A DNA stretch of 64,000 bases from Ezakiella coagulans (GCF_003096635.1 NZ_QEKV01000007.1:1-64000), one strand, 5' to 3'; counted from the stretch's first letter, positions 17,939 through 27,585 are shown. The notes: generated by a model not told the origin, from the letters alone. Numbers and translations are program-made.

Positions 17939-20318
17939 TTTTTCAAGGTTTGATAAAATCGCAAGAGAGGTAATAGAGTTCAGCGAAGAAGAGGCTAGAG
18001 CGTTAAAGGCTGATGTTGTCGGCACTCATCACATTCTTCTTGCCGCTCTGAAAAGAACAGATGCTGAAATTATAAACGTTTTAGCAAGATATGGACTTGA
18101 TTATAATAGATTTTACAATGGACTTGTTGATATAGTGGGAATCGGTGATAGTGAGAGGGTTCAAGGAACAACACCTGGGTATAGGAGAGTCGTTACAAGA
18201 GATGTAAAAAGGCTTGCGGCTTTGATGCGAGAAAATATGGTCACTCTTGATGTACTTGTTACCGCAGCGATAAGTGATAATACAGATATTACTGATATGG
18301 TATTGAGAAGTCTTGACTTTGACAAACGGCTATTCATAAGAAATATGCTTAATCAGGGCGATGAAGAAATGGGCCCGGACGGTCCAAACATGTCGGATGA
18401 AGAAATTTTTGAAAATTATACTACAAATTTAAATGAAAAGGCAAAGAGTGGAGAGATTGATCCTGTTATAGGACGTGAAAAAGAAATCTCTAGGATGGTT
18501 GAAATTTTGTCGAGAAGGACAAAAAACAATCCGACGCTTATCGGCGAGCCGGGAGTTGGTAAAACGGCTGTTGTTGAAGGTCTATCTGAAAAAATTGTAT
18601 CAGGAGATGTCCCATACTATTTAAAAGATAAAATCATTTATAAGGTTGATTTGACAATGCTTGTTGCCGGAACAAAATATAGAGGGGACTTTGAAGATAG
18701 AATTAAAAAACTTCTTGAAAGGGCAAAAAATGACGATACAGTCATTCTATTTATTGATGAAATTCATAATATTGTCGGTGCCGGGGGGTCAGAGGGAAGT
18801 CTTGATGCTTCGAATATTTTAAAGCCTTATCTGGAAAGAGGAGACATTCAAATCATTGGAGCTACTACATTTGATGAATATAGAAAATATATAGAGAAAG
18901 ATTCTGCACTTGAAAGACGGCTTCAAACCATAACTGTTGAAGAACCTACAGTTGATGAAACTATAAAGATTTTGAAAGGTATAAGAAAGAAATTCGAGGA
19001 ATATCATAGGGTTAAGATTACAGACGATGCACTTATTGAAGCGGTAACTCTTTCGGAAAGATATCTTACTGAAAGATTTTTACCGGACAAAGCAATCGAC
19101 GTTATGGACGAGGCGATGAGTAAAAAGCGTACAAAAGTAAAGGGTGAAGATTCTTCGAAGATTCTAAAAGAGCAATTGGAATCTATAATCGAGGAAAAGA
19201 AAGCGGCTGTTTTAAAACAGGATTTTTTGCGTGCTGCTCGACTAAGAGATGAGGAAAGAATAATAGAGGACAAGATTTCAAAAGACTCGCTCGAAGCTGC
19301 AAATAAGTATGAAGTTGTGGACAAGTCGGTAATCGAAGAGGTTGTGTCAACTTGGAGTGGAGTTCCGGTTTCTCAAATGACTGACAATGAACTTTTAAAA
19401 TTGAGAAATTTTGAGAAGAAGTTAAGTGATAGAGTTATCGGTCAAGAGGAAGCAATTTCTGTCATTGATAGAGCTATAAAGAGGTCAAAGGTAGGGCTTA
19501 AAGACCCGAATCGTCCGATTGGAAGCTTTTTATTTGTCGGACCGACAGGAGTTGGAAAGACTTATCTTGCAAAGAGAATTTCTTATGAGCTATTCGGAGA
19601 CGAGAATAAAATGACAGTTGTAGATATGAGTGAATTTATGGAAAAACATAGCGTCTCAAAGCTCATCGGTTCGCCTCCGGGATATGTCGGATATGAGGAA
19701 GGCGGTAGGCTTACTGAGTCCGTAAGAAAAAATCCGTATCAAGTTATTTTGTTTGATGAAATTGAAAAAGCACATCCAGATATTTTCAATGCTCTTCTAC
19801 AAATTTTGGAAGAGGGAAGACTCACAGACAGCAAGGGAAAAGTTGTAGATTTTAAAAATACGGTTATAATTATGACTTCAAATGCCGGCACATCTGATTT
19901 AAAGAAAAAGAACACATATGGCTTTGGAGGAGGTAATGAAACTGAAAACGAAGCGATAAAGGGCAAGGTAGATAAAGCACTGAAAGAAATGTTTAAACCT
20001 GAATTCTTGAATCGTGTCGATGAAATTGTCGTATTTAATACACTCAACCAAGAAGCAGTGAAGAAAATTGTAAATCTTGAAATTGAAAAGATAAAATCAA
20101 GAATTAAAGATAAATATGAACTTGAAGTTACGGATGATTTTTTGACTCATGTTGCAAAGGAAGGATATAGTGACACTTACGGTGCAAGACCTATAAAGCG
20201 TGTTTTAATGAAGTCGCTTGAAGATGTTATTTCAGAAGAAATTGTCCGCGGTCAAATTCAACCTGGGGATAAAGTTATTCTCGATTTCAAAGATAAAGTT
20301 GTGGTAAACAGGGAATAG
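17931..20318 (+). CDS. clpC: ClpC, AAA+ unfoldase of the Clp protease
   Basis: A 795-residue ATPase that unfolds proteins and feeds them to ClpP. In order: N-terminal repeat domain (about 1-145); AAA1 with Walker [15 protein letters not shown] and Walker [15 protein letters not shown]; a coiled-coil middle domain with a UVR-like segment ([16 protein letters not shown], about 425-440); AAA2 with [14 protein letters not shown] and [15 protein letters not shown]; and the C-terminal D2-small domain. Length is normal. Its ATG overlaps the mcsB stop by eight bases, and the CtsR box upstream implies heat control. Confidence 0.97.
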   Translation: MLDFSRFDKIAREVIEFSEEEARALKADVVGTHHILLAALKRTDAEIINVLARYGLDYNRFYNGLVDIVGIGDSERVQGTTPGYRRVVTRDVKRLAALMRENMVTLDVLVTAAISDNTDITDMVLRSLDFDKRLFIRNMLNQGDEEMGPDGPNMSDEEIFENYTTNLNEKAKSGEIDPVIGREKEISRMVEILSRRTKNNPTLIGEPGVGKTAVVEGLSEKIVSGDVPYYLKDKIIYKVDLTMLVAGTKYRGDFEDRIKKLLERAKNDDTVILFIDEIHNIVGAGGSEGSLDASNILKPYLERGDIQIIGATTFDEYRKYIEKDSALERRLQTITVEEPTVDETIKILKGIRKKFEEYHRVKITDDALIEAVTLSERYLTERFLPDKAIDVMDEAMSKKRTKVKGEDSSKILKEQLESIIEEKKAAVLKQDFLRAARLRDEERIIEDKISKDSLEAANKYEVVDKSVIEEVVSTWSGVPVSQMTDNELLKLRNFEKKLSDRVIGQEEAISVIDRAIKRSKVGLKDPNRPIGSFLFVGPTGVGKTYLAKRISYELFGDENKMTVVDMSEFMEKHSVSKLIGSPPGYVGYEEGGRLTESVRKNPYQVILFDEIEKAHPDIFNALLQILEEGRLTDSKGKVVDFKNTVIIMTSNAGTSDLKKKNTYGFGGGNETENEAIKGKVDKALKEMFKPEFLNRVDEIVVFNTLNQEAVKKIVNLEIEKIKSRIKDKYELEVTDDFLTHVAKEGYSDTYGARPIKRVLMKSLEDVISEEIVRGQIQPGDKVILDFKDKVVVNRE

Positions 20319-20319
20319 T

Positions 20320-21690
20320 ATGGCTAAAAATAATTTGTTCAGATGCACAGAGTGCGGATATGAATCTGTTGGTAGTTTTGGAAAGTGTCCAGGTTGTGGC
20401 AAATGGGGGACAATGGTTGAAAAAGAGCCGGAACCGGTAAAGAGCATAAATGTAAAAGGTAAACGAAATATTGGAAGCGGTGTTGTTTCAAAACTTTCAG
20501 AAGTAAAAGGCTTAAATTCTGACCGAGTAATGTCAAAAATAAATGAACTCGACAGAGTTATGGGTGGCGGAATCGTTAGAGACTCCGTCACCATTTTGAC
20601 CGCACGTCCCGGTGCAGGAAAGAGTACACTTCTTCTGCAACTTTCAAATAAACTTGGCGAACTTGGCTATAAGGTTTTATATGCAAGTGGTGAAGAAAGC
20701 GAAAGTCAAATAAAAAAGAGGGCGGAAAGAATTTTAGATAAAACTTCGGATAATCTTTATGTTATTAGCACAAATAGTCTTAATGAGGTAGACCAAAGTG
20801 TTAGAAGCATGTGTATTGATGTTTTGATTGTTGACTCAATACAAACTTTCGTTCTCGATGAATATTTACCAAGCAGGGCCGGAAGCCCTACACAGAGCCT
20901 GGAATGTGCATATAAATGCGTTGAAATTGCAAAAGATAAAGAGAATCCGAGAATTGTTTTTCTAGTAGGACAAATGAATAAGGAAGACGAGTTGTCCGGA
21001 CTTCGTTCTATAGAGCATTTGGTCGACACTGTTTTATATATTGAAGGTGAAAAAGGAGAAGCATTAAGATCTCTTGTTGCTACAAAAAACAGATACGGCT
21101 CAACCGGCGAAATGGGATTCTTCCAAATGGAGGACAAAGGACTTATTTCTATTGACAATCCTTCTGAGTATTTTATGACAACGAGAGAAAGTCCAGTCAA
21201 AGGTTCTGCACTTGGTGCAATAAAGGAAGGCTCACGACCGATTGTTCTTGAAGTTGAGAGTCTTATGAGTAAATCTTTCACACCATATCCGTCTAGAATA
21301 ACGGACTCAATAAAAAAAGATAGTTTAAATATTTGTATTAGTATTCTTGAAGACACAATGAATTTAAAACTTTTTGATCAGAATGTTGTCCTTAAAGCGG
21401 TTGGGGGGTTTAGAACATATGATCCGTCTTTAAACTTTGCGATTATTATGAGTATTGCAAGTTCTTATTACGGAAAACCTCTTAATAAAGATGTTGTTTT
21501 TATAGGAGACGTTGCTCTTACAGGAGAAATCAGAAAGTCTCAAAGCCTTTCTGAAAAAATTAAAGAAGCTGACAGAACCGGGGTTAGCGAAATTGCAATC
21601 AGCGATAGAAATGGGGATTTTAAAGCTACGAATGCAAAAGTGATAAAATTCAAAAATATATCTGAGGCGATTTCCCATTATTTGAAATAG
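20320..21690 (+). CDS. radA: RadA, DNA repair/recombination ATPase
   Basis: A 456-residue RecA-like helicase that extends recombination intermediates. The N-terminal zinc finger is CTECGYES...CPGCGKWG; Walker A is ARPGAGKSTLLLQL (the usual GDPG is ARPG); the RadA-specific KNRYGSTGE block and a C-terminal Lon-like domain (about 290-456) follow. It starts one base after the clpC stop, the gene order seen in Bacillus, so it is probably induced with the clp genes. A strong terminator ends the operon. Confidence 0.96.
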   Translation: MAKNNLFRCTECGYESVGSFGKCPGCGKWGTMVEKEPEPVKSINVKGKRNIGSGVVSKLSEVKGLNSDRVMSKINELDRVMGGGIVRDSVTILTARPGAGKSTLLLQLSNKLGELGYKVLYASGEESESQIKKRAERILDKTSDNLYVISTNSLNEVDQSVRSMCIDVLIVDSIQTFVLDEYLPSRAGSPTQSLECAYKCVEIAKDKENPRIVFLVGQMNKEDELSGLRSIEHLVDTVLYIEGEKGEALRSLVATKNRYGSTGEMGFFQMEDKGLISIDNPSEYFMTTRESPVKGSALGAIKEGSRPIVLEVESLMSKSFTPYPSRITDSIKKDSLNICISILEDTMNLKLFDQNVVLKAVGGFRTYDPSLNFAIIMSIASSYYGKPLNKDVVFIGDVALTGEIRKSQSLSEKIKEADRTGVSEIAISDRNGDFKATNAKVIKFKNISEAISHYLK

Positions 21691-21694
21691 TTAT

Positions 21695-21729
21695 AGCATT
21701 GAAATTTCGATATTTCAATGCTTTTTTTA
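21695..21729 (+). terminator. Terminator of the ctsR-radA operon
   Basis: AGCATTGAAAT (21695-21705) / ATTTCAATGCT (21712-21722), six-base loop, seven-base T run. Confidence 0.9.
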
Positions 21730-21758
21730 TTGCAAATTATTAATATTTATGTTAAAAT
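21730..21758 (+). promoter_or_regulatory. Promoter of the comEA-like/sel operon
   Basis: TTGCAA (21730-21735), 17 bases, TAAAAT (21753-21758), immediately after the radA terminator. Confidence 0.6.
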
Positions 21759-21792
21759 GAAAATATAGTACGTGTTCTTTCGGGAGGAATAT

Positions 21793-22371
21793 ATGAAGAA
21801 AAAATTTATTTATTTAATTATAATTTTTATTTTTTCATTTGCCGGATGTAAAGACAATAATGAAGATATACTTAGGTTTAAAACGAGTGCAAATGAGATT
21901 AATCGAGAGGACATTGTGGAAGAAAAGAGTGAGAAAAAGGACGATCTTTTGATTGTTCATGTTAGTGGAAGTGTTAAAAGATCCGGAGTTTACCAACTTG
22001 AAAAGGATAAACGTATTATCGATGCTATTGAAAAAGCGGGTGGACTTTTAGAAGAAGCGGACCCCGATGCATTAAATCTCGCTGAGAAGATTAAAGACGG
22101 GATGAAGATCTATGTGCCGAAAAAAGGAGAACAACCTACTGCGGCTGCGGATCTTAAATCTCAAAGTTATATAGATTTAAATTTGGCAACAAAAGAAGAG
22201 TTAATGACTCTTCCGGGAGTTGGAGAAAAGACGGCTGATAAAATTATTGCCTATAGGGAGGCGCAGCCATTTGAAAAAGTAGATGACTTGTTAAAAGTTT
22301 CCGGTTTCGGTAAAAAGAAAATGGAGGCTCTAAAAGGTTTGATTGCTGTTGGAGGGGAAATATATGAGTGA
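21793..22371 (+). CDS. ComEA-like DNA-binding lipoprotein (SLBB + helix-hairpin-helix)
   Basis: A 192-residue exported protein. Start is ATG 21793 after GGGAGGA. The leader ends in FAGC, a lipobox, so it should be lipid-anchored, whereas Bacillus ComEA uses an N-terminal transmembrane helix. An SLBB domain follows (about 50-115, VHVSGSVKRSGVY), then two helix-hairpin-helix motifs (about 125-187; LPGVGEKTADKI and VSGFGKKKMEAL), which bind duplex DNA without sequence preference. ComEA captures DNA for transformation; no comEB/EC genes are adjacent. It overlaps selD by eight bases and shares its transcript. Confidence 0.85.
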   Translation: MKKKFIYLIIIFIFSFAGCKDNNEDILRFKTSANEINREDIVEEKSEKKDDLLIVHVSGSVKRSGVYQLEKDKRIIDAIEKAGGLLEEADPDALNLAEKIKDGMKIYVPKKGEQPTAAADLKSQSYIDLNLATKEELMTLPGVGEKTADKIIAYREAQPFEKVDDLLKVSGFGKKKMEALKGLIAVGGEIYE

Positions 22372-23401
22372 TGTAAAATTAACACAATATGCAAAGACAA
22401 GCGGCTGAGCGGCAAAAGTCGGTCCCGACATATTGTCGCAAGTTTTGCGAGGAATAACAAAAAATGTAATTTCAGATGATAAATTATTGGTTGGCATAGA
22501 GACATCGGACGATGCGGCGGTTTATGATTTAGGAAATGATAATTTGTTAATAACCACTTTGGATTTCTTTACTCCTATTGTTGATGATCCATATACATTT
22601 GGACTCATCGGAGCTGCAAACTCATTGTCCGACGTTTATGCAATGGGCGGATATCCGAAGATGGCTATGAATATTGTGTGCTTTCCAAACTGTTTAAGCC
22701 CTTCCATTTTACAGGAGATTTTAAGAGGCGGATTCGATAAGATGATGGAAGCGGAATGTCTTTGTGTAGGTGGACATACAGTTCAAGATGATGAGCCGAA
22801 ATATGGACTTTCAGTTTCAGGATTCTGCCACAGAAAAGATCTTTTAAGAAACAGTTCTGCAAATGAAGGTGACCTCATTATTATGACAAAGCCAATAGGA
22901 ACTGGTGTATTAACAACTGCAATAAAAGCAGGTTTTGCAAAGCAAGATGAAATAGATGAAGTTGTAAAGTCGATGAGCACACTCAATGCTTTTGGGTTAA
23001 AGGCTATTGAGCAAGGCGGTGGTGCAACGGCAGCAACGGATATAACAGGTTTCGGACTTGCAGGACATCTTATTGAAATGCTGGATGGCGCTGATTTATC
23101 GTGTGATTTGTATACAGATAAACTTGTAGCAATCAAGAGTGCACATGACTATGCTCAAATGGGACTTGTTCCAAAGGGAACATATGATAATAAAAAATAT
23201 TTTTCAAATAGATATGAATCGATGCACAACGATTATATAGATGACTTGGTTTTTGACCCTCAAACATCAGGAGGCCTTTTAATTACTGCTGATGAAAAAA
23301 GGGCAAATAAAATTATGCAAGCACTTAATGATTCACCATATCCGGGAGCAATTATAGGTGAAGTCACTAAGAAAAGAGAAAAACGACTTTATGTAAAGTA
23401 G
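22364..23401 (+). CDS. selD: SelD, selenophosphate synthetase containing selenocysteine (in-frame UGA)
   Basis: A 345-residue enzyme making selenophosphate from selenide and ATP, the selenium donor for SelA. The true start is ATG 22364 after GGAGG (22351-22355). The 15th codon is TGA (22406-22408), exactly where SelD has its catalytic Cys or Sec: TSG-Sec-AAKVGPD. Downstream residues are typical (TTLDFFTPIVDDP, GGHTVQDDEPKYGLSV, ATDITGFGLAGH, DPQTSGGLL). A SECIS-like hairpin follows the UGA, and selA, selB and tRNA-Sec lie just downstream. A standard gene caller would start this gene late or call it broken. Confidence 0.95.
22409..22439 (+). promoter_or_regulatory. SECIS-like hairpin of selD
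   Basis: It starts one base after UGA. GCGGCA (22409-22414) pairs with TGTCGC (22434-22439). After an A/T internal section, GTCG (22418-22421) pairs with CGAC (22426-22429), leaving the apical loop GTCC. Bacterial SECIS elements are recognised by SelB through a small apical loop containing G and U, which fits. Confidence 0.8.
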
Positions 23402-23408
23402 GTGTTGT

Positions 23409-24788
23409 ATGTATAGTAAAATTCCTAAGATGGATGAAATTTTAGGTCGTGATAAAATAAAAATACTATCTGATTCCGTTGATATTGAAGCTATAAAAGA
23501 TCTAGCAAATGATATTTTAAACGGTTTTAGAAACGATATCAGAAATGGAATCACAGAAGATGAACTAGATAGAAAAATTGAAAGACTTGATGATGACATA
23601 ATTGAATCATTTTCAAGTTTGAAAGAGGATCGCCTGAGACCTCTTGTGAATGCAACCGGAACAGTTATTCACACAAATCTTGGAAGAAGTTTAATAAGTA
23701 AGGACATGGTATCTTCGATTGAAAACATTCTTCTTGGATATTCAAACCTTGAGTTTGACCTTGAAAAAGGAGTTAGAGGGCTCAGATATTCTCACATTGA
23801 AAGCCTCATTACAAAAGTGACAGGAGCTGAAGCGGCAATGGTTGTAAATAACAATGCTTCAGCTGTTCTTTTGGTGCTTTCAGAGTTCGCAAAAGGAAAA
23901 GAGGCTATTATAAGCCGCGGTGAACTGATTGAAATCGGTGGAAGCTTTAGAATTCCTGATGTTATGGAAGCAAGCGGATGTGAGCTGAGAGAAGTTGGAA
24001 CTACAAATAAAACACATCTTTTTGATTATGAAAGAGCGATTAATGAAAATACCGGCGTTATTTTGAAAGTTCATACGTCAAATTATAGAGTTGTAGGTTT
24101 TACTGAAGATGTTAAGGCTTTTGAATTAAAAAAGCTTGCCAATGACAACGAATTGCCGCTTATTGAAGACTTGGGAAGCGGAGTTCTTGTAAATTTGGAA
24201 GAGTATGGTCTTATGCATGAACCGACTGTTCAAGAGTCAGTCGAGTCAGGCATTGATATTATTACGTTCAGCGGAGACAAACTTTTGGGCGGACCGCAAG
24301 CGGGGATAATTATCGGTAAGAAAAAATATATAGACAGACTAAAGAGAAATCAGTTGACGAGGGCTCTTAGAGTTGATAAGATGACAATAAAACTTTTAGA
24401 AGAAATTTTTAAGGTTTATTTATACGAAAAAGATCCAGTTAAAAAGATTCCTACACTTAATATGATTACAAAATCAAAAGAAAATATTCTCGAAGATTCA
24501 AAAAAAGTTTCAAAGGGTCTTAAAAAATTGGGATATGAAGCTGAGGTTGTGGAAGATTATTCGGAAGTTGGAGGAGGAAGTCTTCCAACTGAAAAGCTTC
24601 CGACCTATGTTGTCAAGGTATCCGATGATGAACTTTCAGAAGGGGAGATTGACTATAGGCTTAGACATTTGAAATATCCGGTTGTTGGAAGAATCCACAA
24701 AGAATATTTTATCATAGACCCGAGAACTTTTATTGACGATGATGTCAAAAGAGTAATTTCAGCTTTTAAAGAAATTAAGGAGAGTTAA
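23409..24788 (+). CDS. selA: SelA, L-seryl-tRNA(Sec) selenium transferase
   Basis: A 459-residue PLP enzyme converting seryl-tRNA-Sec to selenocysteinyl-tRNA-Sec with selenophosphate. Seen: the N-terminal tRNA-binding region; RPLVNATGTVIHTNLGRSL; NNNASAVLL; and the PLP-lysine segment TFSGDKLLGGPQAG near residue 295. Length is normal. It begins seven bases after selD, and its stop overlaps the selB ATG (TAATG), so selD-selA-selB are read together. Confidence 0.97.
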   Translation: MYSKIPKMDEILGRDKIKILSDSVDIEAIKDLANDILNGFRNDIRNGITEDELDRKIERLDDDIIESFSSLKEDRLRPLVNATGTVIHTNLGRSLISKDMVSSIENILLGYSNLEFDLEKGVRGLRYSHIESLITKVTGAEAAMVVNNNASAVLLVLSEFAKGKEAIISRGELIEIGGSFRIPDVMEASGCELREVGTTNKTHLFDYERAINENTGVILKVHTSNYRVVGFTEDVKAFELKKLANDNELPLIEDLGSGVLVNLEEYGLMHEPTVQESVESGIDIITFSGDKLLGGPQAGIIIGKKKYIDRLKRNQLTRALRVDKMTIKLLEEIFKVYLYEKDPVKKIPTLNMITKSKENILEDSKKVSKGLKKLGYEAEVVEDYSEVGGGSLPTEKLPTYVVKVSDDELSEGEIDYRLRHLKYPVVGRIHKEYFIIDPRTFIDDDVKRVISAFKEIKES

Positions 24789-26671
24789 TGAAACACTTTA
24801 TTATTGGAACTGCCGGCCACATTGACCATGGAAAAACATCACTTATAAGAGCTCTTACAGGCAGAAATACAGATAGATTGTCAGAAGAACAACAAAGGGG
24901 AATAACAATAGATTTGGGTTTCACATACTATGATGATAAATCAGGTGTTAGAGTTGGAATCGTTGACGTACCTGGGCATGAAAAGTTTGTAAAAAACATG
25001 TTGTCCGGTGTTCATGGAATGGATATTGTTCTTGTAATTGTAGCAGCGGATGAAGGAATAATGCCGCAAACTATAGAGCATCTTAATATTTTAAATTTGC
25101 TTGGAGTTGACAAGGGCATAATCGTTATAACAAAGACTGATATGGTTGATAAAGATTGGTTGGGACTTGTTCTTGATGATGTTAAGGAATATATTTCTCA
25201 CACATTTTTAAAAGATGCACCGATTGTCCCTGTGAGCTCAAAAACGGGTGATGGTATCGATGAATTGAAATCTTTAATTTCTAAATTTATTAGTGAAATG
25301 CCTGAAAATATAAATAAAGGTGAAGGAGTTCTTCCAATTGACCGCGTGTTCACGCTTAAAGGTGTGGGTACAGTCGTTACCGGGACTCAGACTCATGGCG
25401 AGTTTAAGATAAATCAGGATGTTTTTATTTATCCTGAAATGATTGAAAGTAAAATTCGTTCAATACAAGTTCACGGTGAGGATATGAATGAAAGTTTCAG
25501 TTCGCAACGTGTGGCGATGAATCTTGCAAATGTAAAAAAGGAAGATATAAAAAGAGGTTCGGTCATTTCGGTTAAAGATCATTTGCTAGTATCAAATTTA
25601 ATTGATGTTAAGCTAAAATGTATACCAGACTCAAAGTATTCAATAAAAAATAGGTCCCGTGTAAGATTTCACATTGGGAGTGAAGAGACACTAGCACGAG
25701 TTATACTACTTGATAGAGGGGAACTTAATCCGGGAGAAGAGTGTTATGCGCAACTACTTCTTCAAGACGAAATTGTTGCGATGCGAAAGGATAAATTTAT
25801 TGTAAGATTTTTCAGTCCGGTCATAACAATTGGCGGTGGAGAAATTTTGGAACTAAAACCAAGCAAGAAAAAGAGATTTAGAGAAGAGTCCATTGAGCTT
25901 ATAAAGAATAAGGATACTGACAGTATTTCCGAATCGATTGAAGCTATTCTTGCAGATCGCGGCACAGATTTTGTAACGAAGTCAGATCTTTCGAAGCTTC
26001 TTTCTATACCGGAAGAAGATATAATAAGTGACATTGAAAATCTTGAAGACGAAGGAACCGTCGAAACGATTGGAGACAATTATCTAGTTCTTTCTTCAGA
26101 TATAAAGAAAATTCAAAATGGAGTAATAGAATATCTTGAAGAGTACCACAAAAAATTCCCTTTGAGACTGGGTGTTTCTTTAGAAGAAATAAGACAAAAG
26201 TTTTTGAGAGGATTAAATCAAAAGATTCAGGATTCTTTTTTAAATCGTATAAGTGCCGATAAAGATATTATCATAGACGATAATTTAGTTCTTTTGAGTA
26301 CTTTCTTCAGAACGTATACCGATGCTGAACAAAAGAAAATTGATGAAATTGTTAATTACATGAAGAAAGAAAATCGTTTATACAAAAAAGAAGAGTTGAT
26401 TGGAGCATCACCTGATTTGATAAATGCAATGATAAAGGATAAAATTTTAATTGAGATGTCAAAAGAGGTTTTGCTCTATGAATATTATTTAAAATGTACA
26501 GATACAGTTTTTAAGTTATTCAATGAACATGAATCAATAAATGTTAAGATTCTAAGGGATGAATTGGAAACCAATAGAAAGACTGCTGTTGCTCTTTTGG
26601 AATATTACGATGCTAAAAAGATTACTAGAAGACAAGGTGACGAAAGGTTTTTGTTTAAGAGAAGGGATTAA
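24788..26671 (+). CDS. selB: SelB, selenocysteine-specific elongation factor
   Basis: A 627-residue GTPase that carries Sec-tRNA to the ribosome and binds SECIS RNA. The EF-Tu-like part has GTAGHIDHGKTSLIRAL (G1), DVPGHEKFVKNM (G3) and ITKTDMVD (G4), followed by beta-barrel domains. The C-terminal ~240 residues are winged-helix repeats, the SECIS-binding module, ending in KITRRQGDERFLFKRRD. ATG overlaps the selA stop. Normal length; no defects seen. Confidence 0.97.
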   Translation: MKHFIIGTAGHIDHGKTSLIRALTGRNTDRLSEEQQRGITIDLGFTYYDDKSGVRVGIVDVPGHEKFVKNMLSGVHGMDIVLVIVAADEGIMPQTIEHLNILNLLGVDKGIIVITKTDMVDKDWLGLVLDDVKEYISHTFLKDAPIVPVSSKTGDGIDELKSLISKFISEMPENINKGEGVLPIDRVFTLKGVGTVVTGTQTHGEFKINQDVFIYPEMIESKIRSIQVHGEDMNESFSSQRVAMNLANVKKEDIKRGSVISVKDHLLVSNLIDVKLKCIPDSKYSIKNRSRVRFHIGSEETLARVILLDRGELNPGEECYAQLLLQDEIVAMRKDKFIVRFFSPVITIGGGEILELKPSKKKRFREESIELIKNKDTDSISESIEAILADRGTDFVTKSDLSKLLSIPEEDIISDIENLEDEGTVETIGDNYLVLSSDIKKIQNGVIEYLEEYHKKFPLRLGVSLEEIRQKFLRGLNQKIQDSFLNRISADKDIIIDDNLVLLSTFFRTYTDAEQKKIDEIVNYMKKENRLYKKEELIGASPDLINAMIKDKILIEMSKEVLLYEYYLKCTDTVFKLFNEHESINVKILRDELETNRKTAVALLEYYDAKKITRRQGDERFLFKRRD

Positions 26672-26673
26672 TT

Positions 26674-27363
26674 TTGAGGTTATTAATTATAGATGAAAAT
26701 AGGTTGTCGGCCGGAAATCTCGCATACTCAATGGAACAAGATGATTATGAGGTTAAGATTTGTACAGACCCGAAAAATGAACTTCTGGGTGTGTTGGGTG
26801 CAAATTATGATATAATAGTTATGGAACTTGATTATTCAAATATTAATGGTCTAACAATAATTCAAAGTATAAGAAGGATGTCGACTATTCCTATTATTAT
26901 TACTACTGAAAACAATGATGACATTCAAAAGATTTTGGCACTTGAATATGGTGCGGATGATTATTTGATTAAACCATACAATATACTTGAATTGAAAGTC
27001 AGAATAAAAGCTATAATGAGAAGGCTAAAGTCTACATTTAAGGACACAGACGATATAGATATAAAGTTTGATGAATATATTATAAAACCGGTGGGGAGAG
27101 TACTCGTGAAGGATGACAGCGTGGTTTCACTTACCGGAAAAGAGTTCGATTTGATTTATGTTTTAGGTTCTAATCCGGGAAAAGTTTTTTCAAGGGAAGA
27201 ACTTATGACGAAAGTTTGGGGATATGATTATTATGGTGACGTTAGAAGTATTGATGTTCACATAAGAAGAATCAGGGAGAAAATTGAAAAAGAGCCGAAA
27301 AACCCTAAGTATTTATTGACAAAATGGGGACAAGGTTACTATTTTTATGATTATAACAAATAA
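26674..27363 (+). CDS. OmpR/PhoB-type response regulator with Glu at the phospho-acceptor site
   Basis: A 229-residue regulator starting at TTG, two bases after selB. The receiver domain (1-115) keeps the acidic pair (IIDEN), the Thr of IIITTEN and the Lys of DYLIKPYN. The phospho-acceptor Asp is replaced by Glu51 (DIIVMELDYS, five residues after Asp46 as in the family). The winged-helix output domain (about 130-228) is typical: LTGKEFDLIYVLGSNPGKVFSREEL and VDVHIRRIREKIE. No histidine kinase is adjacent. Glu may mimic phosphorylation, giving a constitutively active regulator. Its link to selenium is positional only. Confidence 0.85.
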   Translation: MRLLIIDENRLSAGNLAYSMEQDDYEVKICTDPKNELLGVLGANYDIIVMELDYSNINGLTIIQSIRRMSTIPIIITTENNDDIQKILALEYGADDYLIKPYNILELKVRIKAIMRRLKSTFKDTDDIDIKFDEYIIKPVGRVLVKDDSVVSLTGKEFDLIYVLGSNPGKVFSREELMTKVWGYDYYGDVRSIDVHIRRIREKIEKEPKNPKYLLTKWGQGYYFYDYNK

Positions 27364-27398
27364 ATCGTAAGGGGGTTTATGAATGTAACATAAATCCC

Positions 27399-27427
27399 TT
27401 GAATTTTCTTTTTTGTTCGTGTATAAT
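27399..27427 (+). promoter_or_regulatory. Promoter of tRNA-Sec
   Basis: TTGAAT (27399-27404), 17 bases, TATAAT (27422-27427), 18 bases ahead of the mature tRNA. Confidence 0.75.
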
Positions 27428-27445
27428 AGAACTTGTTGGATTTGT

Positions 27446-27542
27446 GGGGGTAGATGGGTCCTGGTGGGCCCTCCGGTCTTCAAAACCGGCGAATGGGGTT
27501 CGGAGCCTCATTGGTGTGTTCGATTCGCACGTACTCCCGCCA
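27446..27542 (+). tRNA. selC: tRNA-Sec (anticodon TCA)
   Basis: The 97-base tRNA folds as a bacterial tRNA-Sec. It has an 8-bp acceptor arm (27446-27453 with 27531-27538), with a G-T pair at the fourth position and a G-G mismatch at the eighth. The D stem is a long 6 bp with loop TGGT (27456-27471). The anticodon arm is CCGGT-CTTCAAA-ACCGG with TCA at 27480-27482. A long variable arm (about 27492-27512) and a 5-bp T stem with TTCGATT follow. Discriminator G and CCA (27540-27542) are encoded. It reads UGA, as used in selD. Confidence 0.95.
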
Positions 27543-27550
27543 TATATGAG

Positions 27551-27585
27551 ACTGTTCTATTTGAATATAGAACAGTTATTTTTTT
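27551..27585 (+). terminator. Terminator after tRNA-Sec, abutting the next gene's RBS
   Basis: ACTGTTCTAT (27551-27560) / ATAGAACAGT (27567-27576), then TATTTTTTT. GGAGG of the next gene starts at 27586, so the hairpin could also act as an attenuator. Confidence 0.85.

Noticed and set aside
20757-21356. 199-codon minus-strand open frame opposite radA
   Set aside because: Antisense shadow of a conserved gene; Ser/Leu-rich composition typical of reversed frames.
22433-23401. SelD starting at TTG 22433 or a selD pseudogene broken by TGA
   Set aside because: The upstream ATG, RBS, conserved residues on both sides of TGA, SECIS hairpin and adjacent sel genes show Sec decoding.
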